A stretch of 64,000 bases of DNA. Origin: Saccharum officinarum (lineage: Eukaryota > Streptophyta > Magnoliopsida > Poales > Poaceae). Position numbers and translations under genes: made by a program. The notes under the pieces are model-generated. The model had not been told where the DNA came from, made no database searches, and saw nothing but the letters and a program-made list of their open reading frames with translations. Below are positions 1-11,276 of this stretch, piece after piece (position 1 is the first letter of the stretch; the number at the start of each line of letters is the position of its first letter). The DNA lies in NCBI GenBank assembly GCA_020631735.1, contig CM036168.1:100708036-100772035 (forward strand), read 5' to 3'.

Positions 1-1188
1 TTGATGATCTCTAATAAAGTGATAGCGAACATCAATATGCTTTGTTCTTTGATGTTGAATCGGATTGTTAGTTAGCTTCACGGCACTTTCATTATCACAT
101 AGCAATGGCACATTCTTGAAATTGATTCCAAAATCCTTCAATGTTGCCTTCATCCACAAGATTTGTGCACAACAACTACCCGCGGCGATGTATTCGGCCT
201 CGGCGGTAGATAGTGCAATACTATTTTGCTTCTTGGATGACCATGAGATAAGTGATCTTCCCAACAATTGACAAGTCCCTGAGGTGCTCTTTCTCTCAAC
301 TTTGTCACCGGCATAGTCGGAATCCGAATAACCAACTAGCTCAAAACTAGCACCCTTGGGATACCACAATCCAACATCTTGTGTATGCTTCAAGTACCTC
401 AATATTCTCTTTGTTGCCTTCAAATGACTTTCTCTTGATGAGGCTTGAAATCTTGCACACATGCATACACTAAACATCACATCGGGCCTTGATGCCGTCA
501 CATAGAGTAGGCTACCAATCATTGATCTATATAGCTTTTGATCCACCATGTTGCCACTCTTGTCACTATCCAAGCTTCCACTAGTGCCCATTGGAGTTGT
601 AATACTCTTTGCATCTTCCATGCCAAACTTCTTGAGCATATCTTTGATGTACTTGGTTTGGCTCACAAATGTACCTTCTTTCATTTGTTTGATTTGAAGT
701 CCAAGAAAGAAACTAAGTTCACCAATCATTGACATTTCAAATTCCTTTGCCATCATTTTCCCAAACTCATCACAATAATCTTGATTGGTTGAACCGAATA
801 TGATATCATCAACATATATTTGCAATACAAATAAGTCTTTCCCAATCTTCTTGGTGAATAGTGTTGTATCAACTTTGCCCATGACAAATCCTTTGGATAG
901 CAAGAAGTCCCTCAATCTTTCATACCATGCTCTAGGTGCTTGCTTTAATCCATACAAAGCCTTCCTTAACTTGTATACATGATTGGGTTTCTTGTCATCT
1001 TCAAAACCGGGAGGTTGCTCCACATACACCTCCTCTTGAATGTACCCATTGAGAAATGCACTCTTTACATCCATTTGATATAGCTTGATATTGTGAGCAC
1101 ACGCATAGGCAAGTAAGATCCTAATTGCTTCCAATCTTGCAACCGGGGCATAAGTTTCACCAAAGTCAAGACCTTCTATTTGTGTGTA
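1..1188 (-). pseudogene. copia reverse transcriptase / RNase H, 3' portion (partial)
   Basis: The minus strand continues the RT after the insertion (IEGLDFGETYAP). The catalytic QIYVDDIIFG box lies at about 787-816. RNase H follows to the window edge, where KLTNNPIQHQRTKHIDVRYH is recognisable at about 20-80. The C-terminus lies outside the window. RT/RNase H would copy the element RNA. This copy was interrupted by the solo LTR and is dead. Confidence 0.88.
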
Positions 1189-3225
1189 TGAAAGCCCAAG
1201 TTTGGTTTTGGTAATTAATGACACCAAGTTGCTAATGCCTTGTGTTAAGTGTATTGAGTTAGGCATAAGCAACACATGTGATGAAGGTGTATGTGGCAAG
1301 AAGTGGTGGCCACAAGATCACAAAGAGATGGTGCATGGACATGAAATAATGATCATGGTGGAGATGCACATAAAAGGAAGGACATGATGATCAAGTGAAA
1401 AGAGAAGGATCTAAGAGCGCAAGGCAAAGGTATAACCATAGGGGTTTTCCTTTTGCCGGTCTAAGATGAGTAGAGAAGTGATTGACCGGGTTTAGGATAC
1501 ATAGCCGACTATCAAGAGGGGCAATCACGGTTAGCTCGTAAATCAAGTGCCACTAGATCAATGTCTTGAGCATATGCATTAGGATCTAGTAAAGAGCTAA
1601 CATAACGCCTTGGAAAATGATTGTGAAATGCTAACACAGATGCACATGGTGGTGTACACTTGGTGGTGTTAGCACATTTATGAAGGCGGTGGAGTTTAAG
1701 CGGTAGAGAGGGGTTTGGGTTCCTCTCTCCCTCCCGCCGAGCTTGCGAGGCGGGATTCAGCGCTTTTTGGAGAAGTGAAATGCCTATTTTCTATTGCGCC
1801 GGAAGTCGGAAAAGAAACGGAGGCGAACGGAGGTCACAGAGATGACCGGACGCTGGACCGGACGCGGTCTCTGTATGACCGGACGCGTCCGGTCAGTGTT
1901 CAGCGTCTGCGCGGTTTTCAGTTTGATGATCGGACGCGCAGCGTGTCCGGTCACTGATGACCGGACGCGTCCGGTCATCCAGGGAGCTTACTGGACTCTA
2001 ATCGGACGCTGGCACTGTGACGTCCGGTCAGTTCAACAGCGCGTCCGGTCAGTTCTCCTGAGCGAATCAGAGCACGTGACCGGCGCGTCCGGTCCCTCAC
2101 GTAACCGGAGCGTCCGGTCAGGCGTCCAGAAGGGTAGAGCGAAGCGGAGTAACGATCGGACGCGCGGCGCGTCCGGTCACGTGCGATCGGACGCGTCCGG
2201 TCTCAACGGGAGCATACTGGAATGCGACCGGACGCGGGCACTGTCGCGTCCGGTCAATCGGTTCAGCGCGTCCGGTCACGGCAACGGCTAGTTCTGACAC
2301 GCACTGTTTCTTGCTGTCGTGTAGTGACCGGACGTGTCCGGTCACCCTAACCGGAGCGTCCGGTCAGTGCGTTTTTCGCTGCGTCGTCTGTAACGGCTAG
2401 CTGCGTACCCCTTCGTTATAAATAGACGTTGGCCGGGGTTTGAGGGTAACTCTTGCACATTTTGAGAACTAGAGACATACTTTGAGCTAGAGAACAACCC
2501 CTCCACTCATCTCTTTGCATAGTTGCACATCTTGAGTGAGATTAAGTGAGATTCAAGTGCATTGCTTGAGAGTTGCATTCTAGAGGCACTTGATCTTTGA
2601 GTTGCTACGGATTTCTTGTTACTCTTCCGTGTTTCCCGACACGGTAGACGGCTTGGAGCAGCGGAGGTGATTGAGCTCGCAATTGGAGATTGTTGGAGCC
2701 TTCACCAAGTGTTGTAAGGGGTTCTTGATCCTTCCCCACGGGAGTTCGCAAATTGGATACTCTAGTGGAGCTCGTGGCTTGGAGGATCCCCATCTTGTGT
2801 GCGGTTGTGCGGCGCCCGCCGAGGGCTCGACTCTTGATAGTCGATTAGCTCATGAACCGACAAGTGGGTGTATCGCCACAACGGGGAGTAGCTTGCCGGG
2901 AAGCAAGTGAACCTCGGGATAAATTCTTGTGTCATTCTCTTTCCCGAGGATTTCTCTTGTATGATTGATTGATTGGTATTTCTCTTCTCTTCACGGCGGT
3001 ATAATCACTCGAAGCTCTTCTCTCGTATTACTTCTCGTTTCTAGCTTATAGTTGTTGTTGTGTTTAGTGAATAGCCTTGTACTAGACTTGTGTAGGTGGC
3101 TTGCTTAATTAGTTAGAGCTAGTGCTTTTGCCTCGCCACCTTTCGTACTAACTCGTGGTTAAGTAATTCTTGTAGAAGTTTTAATTAGGCTATTCACCCC
3201 CCCTCTAGCCTATTTGGACCTTACA
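1189..3225 (+). mobile_element. Solo LTR (2037 bp) inserted in copia RT, TSD GTGTA
   Basis: The segment starts TGAAAGCCC and ends CCTTACA, and is flanked by the direct repeat GTGTA at 1184-1188 and 3226-3230. Removing it rejoins the RT motif. Its ends match the LTR at 7391-9374 in opposite orientation: AATTAATGACACC near its start matches the outer end of the other LTR, and GGGGGGGTGAATAG on the minus strand near 3200 matches its inner end. It contains no PBS or internal sequence, so it is a solo LTR left by LTR-LTR recombination. The promoter region is plausibly near the TATAAATAGAC at about 2416. Confidence 0.93.
1840..2380. repeat. GC-rich GACCGGACGCGTCCGGTC palindrome array in solo LTR
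   Basis: Dense copies of GACCGGACGCG and CGTCCGGTC in both orientations. Perfect 18-bp palindromes occur at 1877-1894 and 1959-1976, and near-perfect copies follow to about 2370. The array lies just upstream of the probable LTR TATA box. Confidence 0.9.
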
Positions 3226-3420
3226 GTGTAACCTTGAGCCACTAGTCTTGCTTTATTCCTTACTACTATCCCATCTTGATCTTGCTTGTTGCGAAAGACC
3301 CATCTTGTTCCAATGACATTGTGATCCTTAGGCCTTTCAACTAGTTCCCATACTTCATTTCTCTTGAAGTTGTTGAGCTCTTCATGCATTGCATTTACCC
3401 AATCCGGATCTCTTAATGTT
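3226..3420 (-). pseudogene. copia reverse transcriptase, 5' portion
   Basis: The minus strand carries the conserved entry to copia RT: a WVNAMHEELNNF-like start, then VWELVERPKDHNVIGTRWVF, then NKARLVAQGYT. It stops exactly at the solo LTR, and the next residues of the same motif resume at 1183 on the far side. It is out of frame with the integrase segment. Confidence 0.85.
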
Positions 3421-5104
3421 TATCAATGTCCTTGGGTTCTTCCATTGACACAAAAGATGAGTGAGCACAAAATGATGCCAATCTTGATCTAGTTTGAACT
3501 CCTTTTTGTATGTCGCCAATGATGGAATCCAATGGATGGTCTCTTGCAATGTTAGTTGGTTGAAGCACTTGGACTTGATTGCTTGGATGTTGATGTTGAT
3601 CATGAGTTGAAGATGATGAACTAGCCACTTGTTGATCTTGTTGCACTTGAGATGATGTACTAGCTTGATTTTGCATTAGAGACCCACTAGCTTGTGTAAT
3701 TGGACTTTGGAGCACTTGATCTTTGTTGTCATCCACATCAATCACTTGCTTTGGCCTAATATCACCAATGTCCATTTCTTTCATAGCATTACTCAATTGA
3801 GTTCCTCTCACATCATCCAAGTTATCTTCTTCATCTTGAGAGCCATTTGTTTCATCAGACTCAACATCATGCACTTCTTCAAGTAAACCACTAGCCAAAT
3901 TCCAAACTCTATAAGCTTTGCTAGTAGTTGAGTAACCAAGTAGAAATCCTTCATCACATTTCTTCTCAAACTTGCTCAATCTAGTGCCCTTCTTTAAGAT
4001 GTAGCATTTGCAACCAAATACCCGAAAGTATGCAATGTTGAGCTTTCTTCCATTTAAGATCTCATATGGTGTCTTCTCTAGAAACTTGTGGCAATAGAGG
4101 CGGTTGCTATAGAAGCAAGCCGTGTTGATTGCTTCGGCCCAAAATGAATGACTCACATTATACTCATTCAACATTGATCTTGCCATATCAATTAAGGTTC
4201 TATTCTTCCTTTCAACTAGGCCATTTGATTGAGGTGTATACTTGGTCGAGAATTGATGCTTGATTCCAAGCTCCTCACATAGCTCATCAACTCTTGTGTT
4301 TCTAAACTCACTTCCATTGTCACTTCTTACTTTCTTGATTGTGGTCTCAAACTCATTTTGCACTCTCTTGATGAACTTCTTGAATATGTCAAATACATCA
4401 CTCTTGTCCACAAGAAAGAATACCCATGTGTATCTAGTGAAATCATCCACAATCACAAAACCATACTTGTTGCCACCAATGCTTGTGTATGTAGTTGACC
4501 CAAATAGATCCATGTGCAACAACTCAAATGCCTTGGAAGTACTCATAATGCTCTTCAATAGATGAGTGTTGCCTACTTGCTTTCCGGCTTGACATGCACT
4601 ACATAGCTTATCCTTCTCAAATGTGACATCCTTCAAGCCTCTAACTAAGTCATGCTTTACTAACTTGTTCAATTGCTTCATGCCAACATGACCAAGTCTT
4701 CTATGCCATAACCAACCCATACTTGATTTGGTGAGCAAACATGTTGAAAGTTGAGTGTCACTAGCATTGAAATCAACCAAGTATAGATTCTCATATTTAA
4801 AACCTTTGAAGATCAAGTTAGAGCCATCAACACTAACTATCTCCACATCATCAACACCAAATATGCACTTGAAACCGAGATCACATAATTGAGCAACCGA
4901 CAACAAGTTGAAATTGAGCTTTTCAACTAGTAGCACATTGGAGATGCTATGATCATTTGAGATTGCAATCCTTCCAAGAGCCTTTACATCACCCTTACTA
5001 TTGTCACCAAATGTGATACTATCAATGCCACTATCATTTGATTTGAGAGAGTTGAACATTCTTGAATCACCGGTCATATGTTGAGAGCACCCACTATCAA
5101 GCAC
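3413..5104 (-). pseudogene. copia protease and integrase
   Basis: An open segment of 563 codons. It starts within the aspartic protease active site (LDSGCSQHMTGD). Next come the GAG-pre-integrase zinc-binding motif (LWHRRLGHVGMKQL ... CSACQAGK) and the integrase core, with catalytic Asp in MDLFG, Asp in RSDNGSEF and Glu in LVERKNRT, the D,D-35-E set. A Ser/Gln-rich linker toward RT follows. The RT-leading sequence continues in another frame just beyond 3420, which indicates a single-base frame break there. Integrase would insert element cDNA in the nucleus. Confidence 0.9.
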
Positions 5105-5181
5105 CCAATGCCTTCCCCGGCCTTGTAATTAACCTACAAAATAAATTAATATTTCTTAGGTACCCATACTTGTTTGGGTCC

Positions 5182-6597
5182 TTAGAGGTTAGTAACTAAG
5201 CTCTTTGGTACCCAAATGGCCTTCTTCTTTGGGCCCACAATTGGTGTACCAACAAACCTAGCATGCACACCTTTCTCTCTCTTGGTAAGCACATAACAAG
5301 AATCAAAAGGAATATAAGGTACATTAGCATTTTTCTTGTTCTTGTTTATTTTATTGCAATTAATCTCTAGATGCCCAACTTGCTTGCATCTATTGCAATA
5401 ACGACCATCGCCCTTCACAAAGCGAGGCTTTGGAGTAGCAAAGGCCGCCTTGCCCTTCTTGGGAGTATAGCCTAATCCCTCTTTGTTAAGAGAGAACCTT
5501 TGGCTACCCAAGTATTTTAGCAAGCGGGCATCCCCACCATAGGCGTTGTCTAATGCGCGGGTGAGATCATCCACCTCTCTCTTGAGAGTCTCAACCACAA
5601 GTGATGAATCACTAGTAGTAGAGGTAGAGTTGGTTGTGGTGGATGATGATGAGCTACATGAAGCATTAGTAGGACTAACAAATAAAGAATCATTAATAAT
5701 ATCACATGTTAGTCCAATATCACAAGTGACAATCACTTGCTCCTCCTTAGCTTCCTTCATGAACTTCTCCAACTTAAGGTCCTTTTCCTTGATGAGCTCA
5801 AGTAGAGTGGAGTGGGCTTCCTTAAGCCTAGTGTGAGTAATTTGAAGATCCTCGTGGTCTTCCTTTAGACACTCACGAGAAGCCTCTAGCTCATCAAAGG
5901 ATTTCCTAAGAGCTTTGAGCTCTTGTTCAATTCCTTTGCACTCCTTACTCTTTTTGAGAGCAACAAGCTCCTCCATCAAGGCATCATTTTCATTGCTCTT
6001 GGCAATGAGCTCTTGTTCCAAGATTTTATATTTCTTGGTTGTCCTCTTGTAGCCCTTGCTCATTTGATCTATTATGCCTAATAGATCATCCTTGGAGTAG
6101 TCCTTATCCTCCTCATCATCACTCCTACAATCATCACTAGCACAAGAATCATCATCACTATCATCATATTTTGCCTTTGTAGGCTTGGCCATAAGGCATG
6201 TTGATGAAGTGTCGAAGATGGATGGCTTGTTGGAGAGGGCGATGTTTGCAATGGCTCGCCGAGTGATCCTCTCATCATCACTAGAGCTTTCATCATCATC
6301 ACTATCGGAGTTGTCACTATCCCAAGTGACTACATAACCACCACCCTTCTTCTTGTTGTTGAAAGTGAAGCTCTTCTTTGCTTTCTTCTCATTCTCTTTC
6401 TTATCCTTCTTGTTCTTCTTGAGCTTCAAGTCCCCATTATGAAATCTCTTATCTTCATAGGGGCAATCCGCCACTATGTGATCGGGGCTATTGCAATTGT
6501 AGCAAAGGGTCTTTGTCTTTATAGTGTCTCTCCTCTTCCTTGCCCCATATCCTTTCTTCTTCATGAACCTTCCCATCTTGTGCACAAGGAGGGCCAT
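5182..6597 (-). pseudogene. copia gag, C-terminal part with two zinc knuckles
   Basis: An open segment of 471 codons. CCHC zinc knuckles are visible at CYNCNSPDHIVADC near its start and CNRCKQVGHLEINC near its end. Between them lie Asp/Ser-rich tracts and a long Glu/Lys/Leu-rich region likely to form a coiled coil (KALRKSFDELEASRECLKE and following). Two knuckles separated by a coiled spacer are typical of SIRE/Maximus Gag proteins. The segment ends about 80 bases before the protease, with stop codons between, so Gag and Pol are no longer continuous. Confidence 0.85.
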
Positions 6598-6625
6598 GGT
6601 CTCATCATCGAATGGATCATCATCA

Positions 6626-7336
6626 TCACTTTTCTACCTTGCTCTTGCCCTTAGAGGATGAAGCCTTGAATGCAATGGGCTTCTCTTGCTTGACCTTGGT
6701 TTCCTTCTTCTCTTCTACCTCATCTTCATCATCATTGTATTGGGCATCGGTCATTATATCTCCAAGCACATTGGTTGGTTTGACCTTGTTCAATCCCTCT
6801 CTAAAGATCATTCTTCTCAAGGTGGCAAACTTCTTGGGTAAGCACATCAAGAACTTGTGTGAGAAGTCCTTGTCCTCAACCTTCTCCCCAAGCCCCTTGA
6901 GATCATTGACAATGACTTGGAGCCTATAGAACATCTCTGGGATGGATTCATCATCCTTCATCTTGAATGTGGAGAACTTGTCCTTGAGCATATATAGTTT
7001 GGCACTTTTTACCGTTGAAGTGCCTTCATATGTTTCTTCAAGCCTTATTCAAAGCTCATTTGCCTTTTCAAGATCTTTGATTTGCTCAAATACTTTATCA
7101 TCAATGGCACGATAGATTGTGTCAAGTGCCGCCGTATTGCATTGTTTGTTGATGCGGTCATTGGGAGTGAGGTTTTCCTCATCAAGAATGACGTATCCTT
7201 CTTTGGTCACATCCCAAACCTTCTCATGTATATTGCCTAGATATTGCTTCATCTTCCTTTTCCAATGATCAAAGGAAGAGACGCCATCAAAGAATGGAGG
7301 CTTGCCATTAACATGATTGAACATAACTTGAGCCAT
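6626..7336 (-). pseudogene. copia gag, N-terminal part (capsid region), broken
   Basis: Two minus-strand open segments, 7049-7336 and 6626-6991, encode the capsid-like part of a copia Gag. The first starts MAQVMFNHVNGKPPFFDG and has the KMKQYLGN stretch common in grass Maximus-type Gag. The second carries DESIPEMFYRLQVIVNDLKG, the conserved UBN2-type region. A stop near 7047 separates them, and the frame is broken again before the zinc-knuckle segment at 6597. Gag packages the element RNA in the cytoplasm. This copy is inactive because of the frame breaks. Confidence 0.85.
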
Positions 7337-7390
7337 CTTACACCGAGGTTGTTAAGCCTTACAAACGGTGACCACGGCTCCGATACCACT

Positions 7391-9374
7391 TGAAAGGTCT
7401 TGATGGCTAGAGGGGGGGTGAATAGCCTATTAAAATTTCTACAAAGACAAGCTAAACAAGTTTATCAATAAAACAAATAGCGAGATGCGAGTTTTGCTTA
7501 GCCTACGAGGTGTTTGCAAGCCACCTAACCAATTCACAATTCTAGTGTATTTGCACTCAACCGCACAAGTCAAACCGAGAAGGAAACTACAACTAGCAAG
7601 CTACACAAATAAGCTACTCTAGCAAAGATAACTCGCTAGCAAAGATAACTAAGAAATTAATACAAGGGAGAGATAGGAGGGTATCACCGAGGGGCGAAGA
7701 ATTGAGCCAACCAATCAATATAATCAAGAGATGAATACCATGATAACCGAACACCGGGATCAATTAATCACAATATGAAAGTGATGACACGAAGATTTAT
7801 CCCGAGGTTCACGTGCTTGCCGGCACGCTAGTCCCCGTTGTGTCCCTCTTCACCACGTGGTTTGGTGGCTAATCGGTCACACACCGAGCCTCTCAAAAGG
7901 CGCCACAAGAACCTACCAAATGGCAAAAGGTTGCAATGACACGAAGCAATTTACTAATATTGCCTTTGGCGCTTCGCCGAGGTAGGCACAAACCCCTCAC
8001 AAACACCGGAGATGGCCAAGAACAAACACCAACTCTTGCCAACGCCTCCAAGCTGCTCCAAGCCGTCTAGGTGGCGGCAACCACCAAGAGAAACAAGAAT
8101 CCCGCAGCAAATCAACCACCAAGTGCCAACTAGATGCTATCTCACAATGCAGATGCACTTGGATCACTCAATCTCACTTCGAATATGCAAAGAAGCAAGA
8201 GAGATGAGTGGGAGGGGAGTTGCTTAGCTCAAAGTGCTCACAAGTATGTCAAATGTTCGAGAGTAAGAGCCTTGAGTCGGCCAACGAGTATTTATAGACG
8301 TACCCCTTCGAATATAGCCGTTAGAAACTTAAACAGCCGAAATCGGGCTGACCGGACGCGCTGATCCAACTGACCGGACGCGCCGGTCGCCCAACGGCTA
8401 ACTCGTGAAGTACTGACCGGACGCGCTGGTCCAAATGACCGGACGCGCTGGTCGCCCAACGGCTAACTGCGAAGCAACGACCGAACGCGCTGGTCCAACT
8501 GACCGGACGCGCCGGGAACGACCGGACGTGCTGGTCCCGTGAAGGACCGGACGCGCTGGTCGCCTGAGCAGCGCTCAACGAAGTAGTGACCGGACGCGCT
8601 GAAGAAAATGACCGGACGCGACAGTGACAGCGTCCGGTTAGAGTCCAGTAAGCTCCCTGAACGACCGGACGCGTCCGATCATCAGTGACCGGACGCGCCT
8701 CGCGTCCGATCATCGAACTGAAAAACGCGTAGACACTGAACACTGACCGGACGCGTCCGGTCATGCAAGGACCGCGTCCGGTTCAGCGTCCGGTCACCTC
8801 TGTGACCTCCGTTCGCCTCCGTTTCTTTTCCGGACTTCCGGCGTAGTGGAAAATAATCGTTTCAACTTCTCGAAAACGCCTGAATCCCGCCTCGCAAGCT
8901 CGGCGGGAGGGAGAGAGGAACCAAACCCTCTCTACCGCTCAAACTCCACCGCCGTCGCAAACGTGCTAACATCACCAAGTGATCTCGTCATGTGTGAGTG
9001 TGTTAGCATTTTCACAATCATTTTTCGAGGCGATATTAGTTCTATCCAAATGCATATGATCATGAAATGCACATCTAGAGGCACTTAGGAGTTCAATAGC
9101 CGCGTCATTCCCCTCTTTATAGTACGGCTATCTATCCTATAATGTAACCACACCCACTAGGTGTCTTGGTTACTAAAACACAACCCTTAAGCATATACCT
9201 TTGCCTTGATCACGTAGGGTTGCGTCCAAATCCAAGTGTGGCCATCATGATCACCATGTCCATCTTGCCACCAACCTTGGAGTGTACTAATCCTCATATG
9301 CTATATACAACTTAGACATGGAATTAGTACTTAGGCATTGTCACTAATTACCAACACCAAACATAGGACTTTCA
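7391..9374 (-). repeat. 5' LTR of the copia element (1984 bp)
   Basis: The LTR begins TGAAAG and ends CTTTCA on the plus strand, a 6-bp terminal inverted repeat with TG...CA ends. It lies directly against the PBS at 7374-7390. Its inner end shares a near-identical GGCTAGAGGGGGGGTGAATAG block with the solo LTR at 1189-3225, so the two belong to related families. The middle (about 8340-8800) is packed with GACCGGACGCG motifs. The outer end touches a foldback MITE. Confidence 0.9.
8340..8800. repeat. GACCGGACGCG array in the copia 5' LTR
   Basis: At least fifteen GACCGGACGCG-type units, many in the form GACCGGACGCGCTGGTC, with a perfect 18-bp palindrome at 8745-8762. It corresponds to the array in the solo LTR, but here many units have diverged to CGCTGGTC. 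TATTTATAGACG at about 8289 lies at the array edge. Confidence 0.88.
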
Positions 9375-9847
9375 ACCGTTTAGATGCCAAAAATTTTGCC
9401 AATATTTTCAGATTTCTCGTCACATCGAATCTTTGAATACATGCATAAAGCATTAAATATAGATAAAAAATAAAACTAATTACACAGTTTAGACGAAATG
9501 GACGAGACAAATCTTTTAAGCCTAATTAGACCATGATTGGACAATATTAACCAAATAACAACGAAACTGCTACAGTAGCGTTTCGTCAAAAATTTTGCCA
9601 ACTAAACAGCCCCTTGGCAAATTTTTTTGGCAAAAGTGCAACTGTAGCACTTTCGTTGTTATTTGGCAATTAGTGTCCAATCATGGTCTAATTAGGCTTA
9701 AAAGATTCGTCTCGTCCATTTCGTCTAACCTGTGTAATTAGTTTTATTTTTTATCTATATTTAATGTTTCATGTATGCGTCCAAAGATTCGTTGTGACGA
9801 GAAATCTACTGTTCTTTTGTAAAAATTTTTGCATCTAAACTGGGCCC
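9375..9847. mobile_element. Foldback MITE, about 470 bp
   Basis: The two halves are inverted copies. The left arm runs from TTTAGATGCCAAAAATTTTG through AAAGCATTAAATATAGAT, AATTACACAG and TTTTAAGCCTAATTAGACC. The right arm shows the same blocks reversed, ending GCATCTAAACTGGGCCC. The GGGCCC end on the right is missing on the left, where the copia LTR begins. Families of this kind (GGGCC...TTTAGAT) are frequent near grass genes, and a Tourist/PIF-Harbinger relationship is possible. There is no coding capacity. Confidence 0.85.
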
Positions 9848-9849
9848 TA

Positions 9850-10983
9850 GTTGATCTTGATTTTTGTGTTGGCGAGTTTCCCTTGCTGGCTTAGGAGAGC
9901 TTGTCTGGGCGAGCGTCTCCTTGTTCGTTCTTCTGGCGAGGCGAGAGCAGAACAAGTCTTGTCTAGAACAAGCACTCATATTCCTTCTATCCTAAATTAT
10001 CTATTATTTTTAGTTTTCGTGTCACAAGTTTAATTTAATTTATAAAAAATATATGTAACATTTATATCTTCAAATAAATTTATTAAAAAACTAGATTATT
10101 ATTTTTTAATATATATTTTGTCAAAGTTGTTTCTTAAAAAACGAAAACGATAGATATTTTAGAACAGATAGAGCAGTTTTTTTTTTGAAGGAGAGAGCCG
10201 TTGTGGACGACGATAAACTTGTGCTTGGGAAGAGGTTGGTTCGGGTGCGTCGCCGTCGCTGCATTCTGACGCCACTGATGAAACAGGGGGAATTGGTAGG
10301 TGCACGACAGCGCGCGCGTCTCGTTTGCACTGCATGCGTTTCATCCGGACCGTACCGTTGCACGGGCCACGGCGCCACGGGACGGAATTGGGGTCGTTGC
10401 ATGACCCCAAGCAATAAGGTGCGTCTGGGTTTCATCAGAGTTTTAGGGGTATTAATTATGTTGATGTGACATTATATTAATAAAGAGATAGTAAGAATTT
10501 TATAGGAGTAGAGAGGGTTTTATGAGGATAAAACTCTTCTACGTTGTTTCTACATTAAAAACAATGACATAAAATCACCAGCGAGACGGGCCTATCTGGC
10601 CTTTACTTGGGCTGTGGGCTCCGTTTCACCGACCCCCAGTGGTGGGTCCCCCGCATCCCGACGGAACCCAATCAATCAATCAACCCACCGGCCACCGCGC
10701 AGACCATGAGCCCAGGCTGCCAACCTCACCTGTTGCTGCCGCCCGGCTGTTTTTTTTTCATTTCGCACCCTGCGTGACCTTGTAAATTACAAATTTACAA
10801 TAAGAATATGAAACATATCATTTAAGGACACAATGAATTTTAAATTTAATCAAATATATAATAAACATGCATATATTTTTATGATATGTAATAAGTATTA
10901 CTAGGCAAATCATATGATAAATATATTTTTAAAATATATATGTTTGAAGATAGATGTTACATAATATCCTTTTATAAATAGAT
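9850..10983. other. AT-rich intergenic stretch, possible MITE remnant at 10430-10580
   Basis: No gene recognised. The short open frames around 10121-10469 on both strands overlap each other and show no family motif. The stretch at about 10420-10580 has weak inverted similarity (GTTTCATCAGAGTTTTAGG near 10430 against GTTTTATGAGGATAAAACTC near 10520), suggesting a decayed MITE. Confidence 0.5.
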
Positions 10984-10984
10984 A

Positions 10985-11238
10985 CGCCCTTCGTCTGAGA
11001 AAGAATGCAATTATAAGATCCGCGCTGGTCAAACGAATCGAAGTTTAACTAAACTTATAGTTAATAATATTAGTACTTCTGTCTCCGAATAAATTTATGA
11101 TAAAAATATATTCTATAACTAATCTAATGGTACTTATTTTATATCATGAATGTTAGTACTGTTTATACAAATTTAGTTAAAGTTTAATCTGTTTGACTTC
11201 TCAAAATGCGAGAATTATATTTTTTTGGACGGAGGGAG
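10985..11238. mobile_element. Stowaway-type MITE (254 bp), TSD TA
   Basis: The right end reads GGACGGAGGGAG followed by TA. The left end reads CGCCCTTCGTCTGAG preceded by TA, an imperfect inverted copy of the right end. Internal arms also mirror each other (GTTTAACTAAACTTATAG against AAATTTAGTTAAAGTTTAA). The CTCCCTCCGTCC terminus and TA target are the Stowaway (Tc1/mariner) signature. Confidence 0.85.
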
Positions 11239-11276
11239 TATCAGTAATGCCCTCCTCACCTCATAGTTGTACTATT

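Larger units (their letters stand above)
1..9374 (-). mobile_element. Ty1-copia LTR retrotransposon, decayed, cut by window edge
   Basis: Read on the minus strand, the order is 5' LTR, primer-binding site, gag, protease, integrase, RT/RNase H, which is the copia order. The sequence just inside the LTR (about 7374-7390) reads TGGTATCGGAGCCG on the minus strand, close to the initiator-Met tRNA PBS used by copia elements. The very long LTR, the two zinc knuckles and the long coiled spacer in gag fit the SIRE/Maximus lineage of grasses (inference). The reading frame is broken in several places and the RT is interrupted by a solo LTR at 1189-3225, so the copy cannot be autonomous. The 3' LTR lies beyond position 1. 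Confidence 0.93.

Noticed and set aside
1794..2345. Arg-rich open frames over the LTR (165 and 75 codons)
   Set aside because: Produced by the GACCGGACGCG array. No start context, domain or splice pattern.
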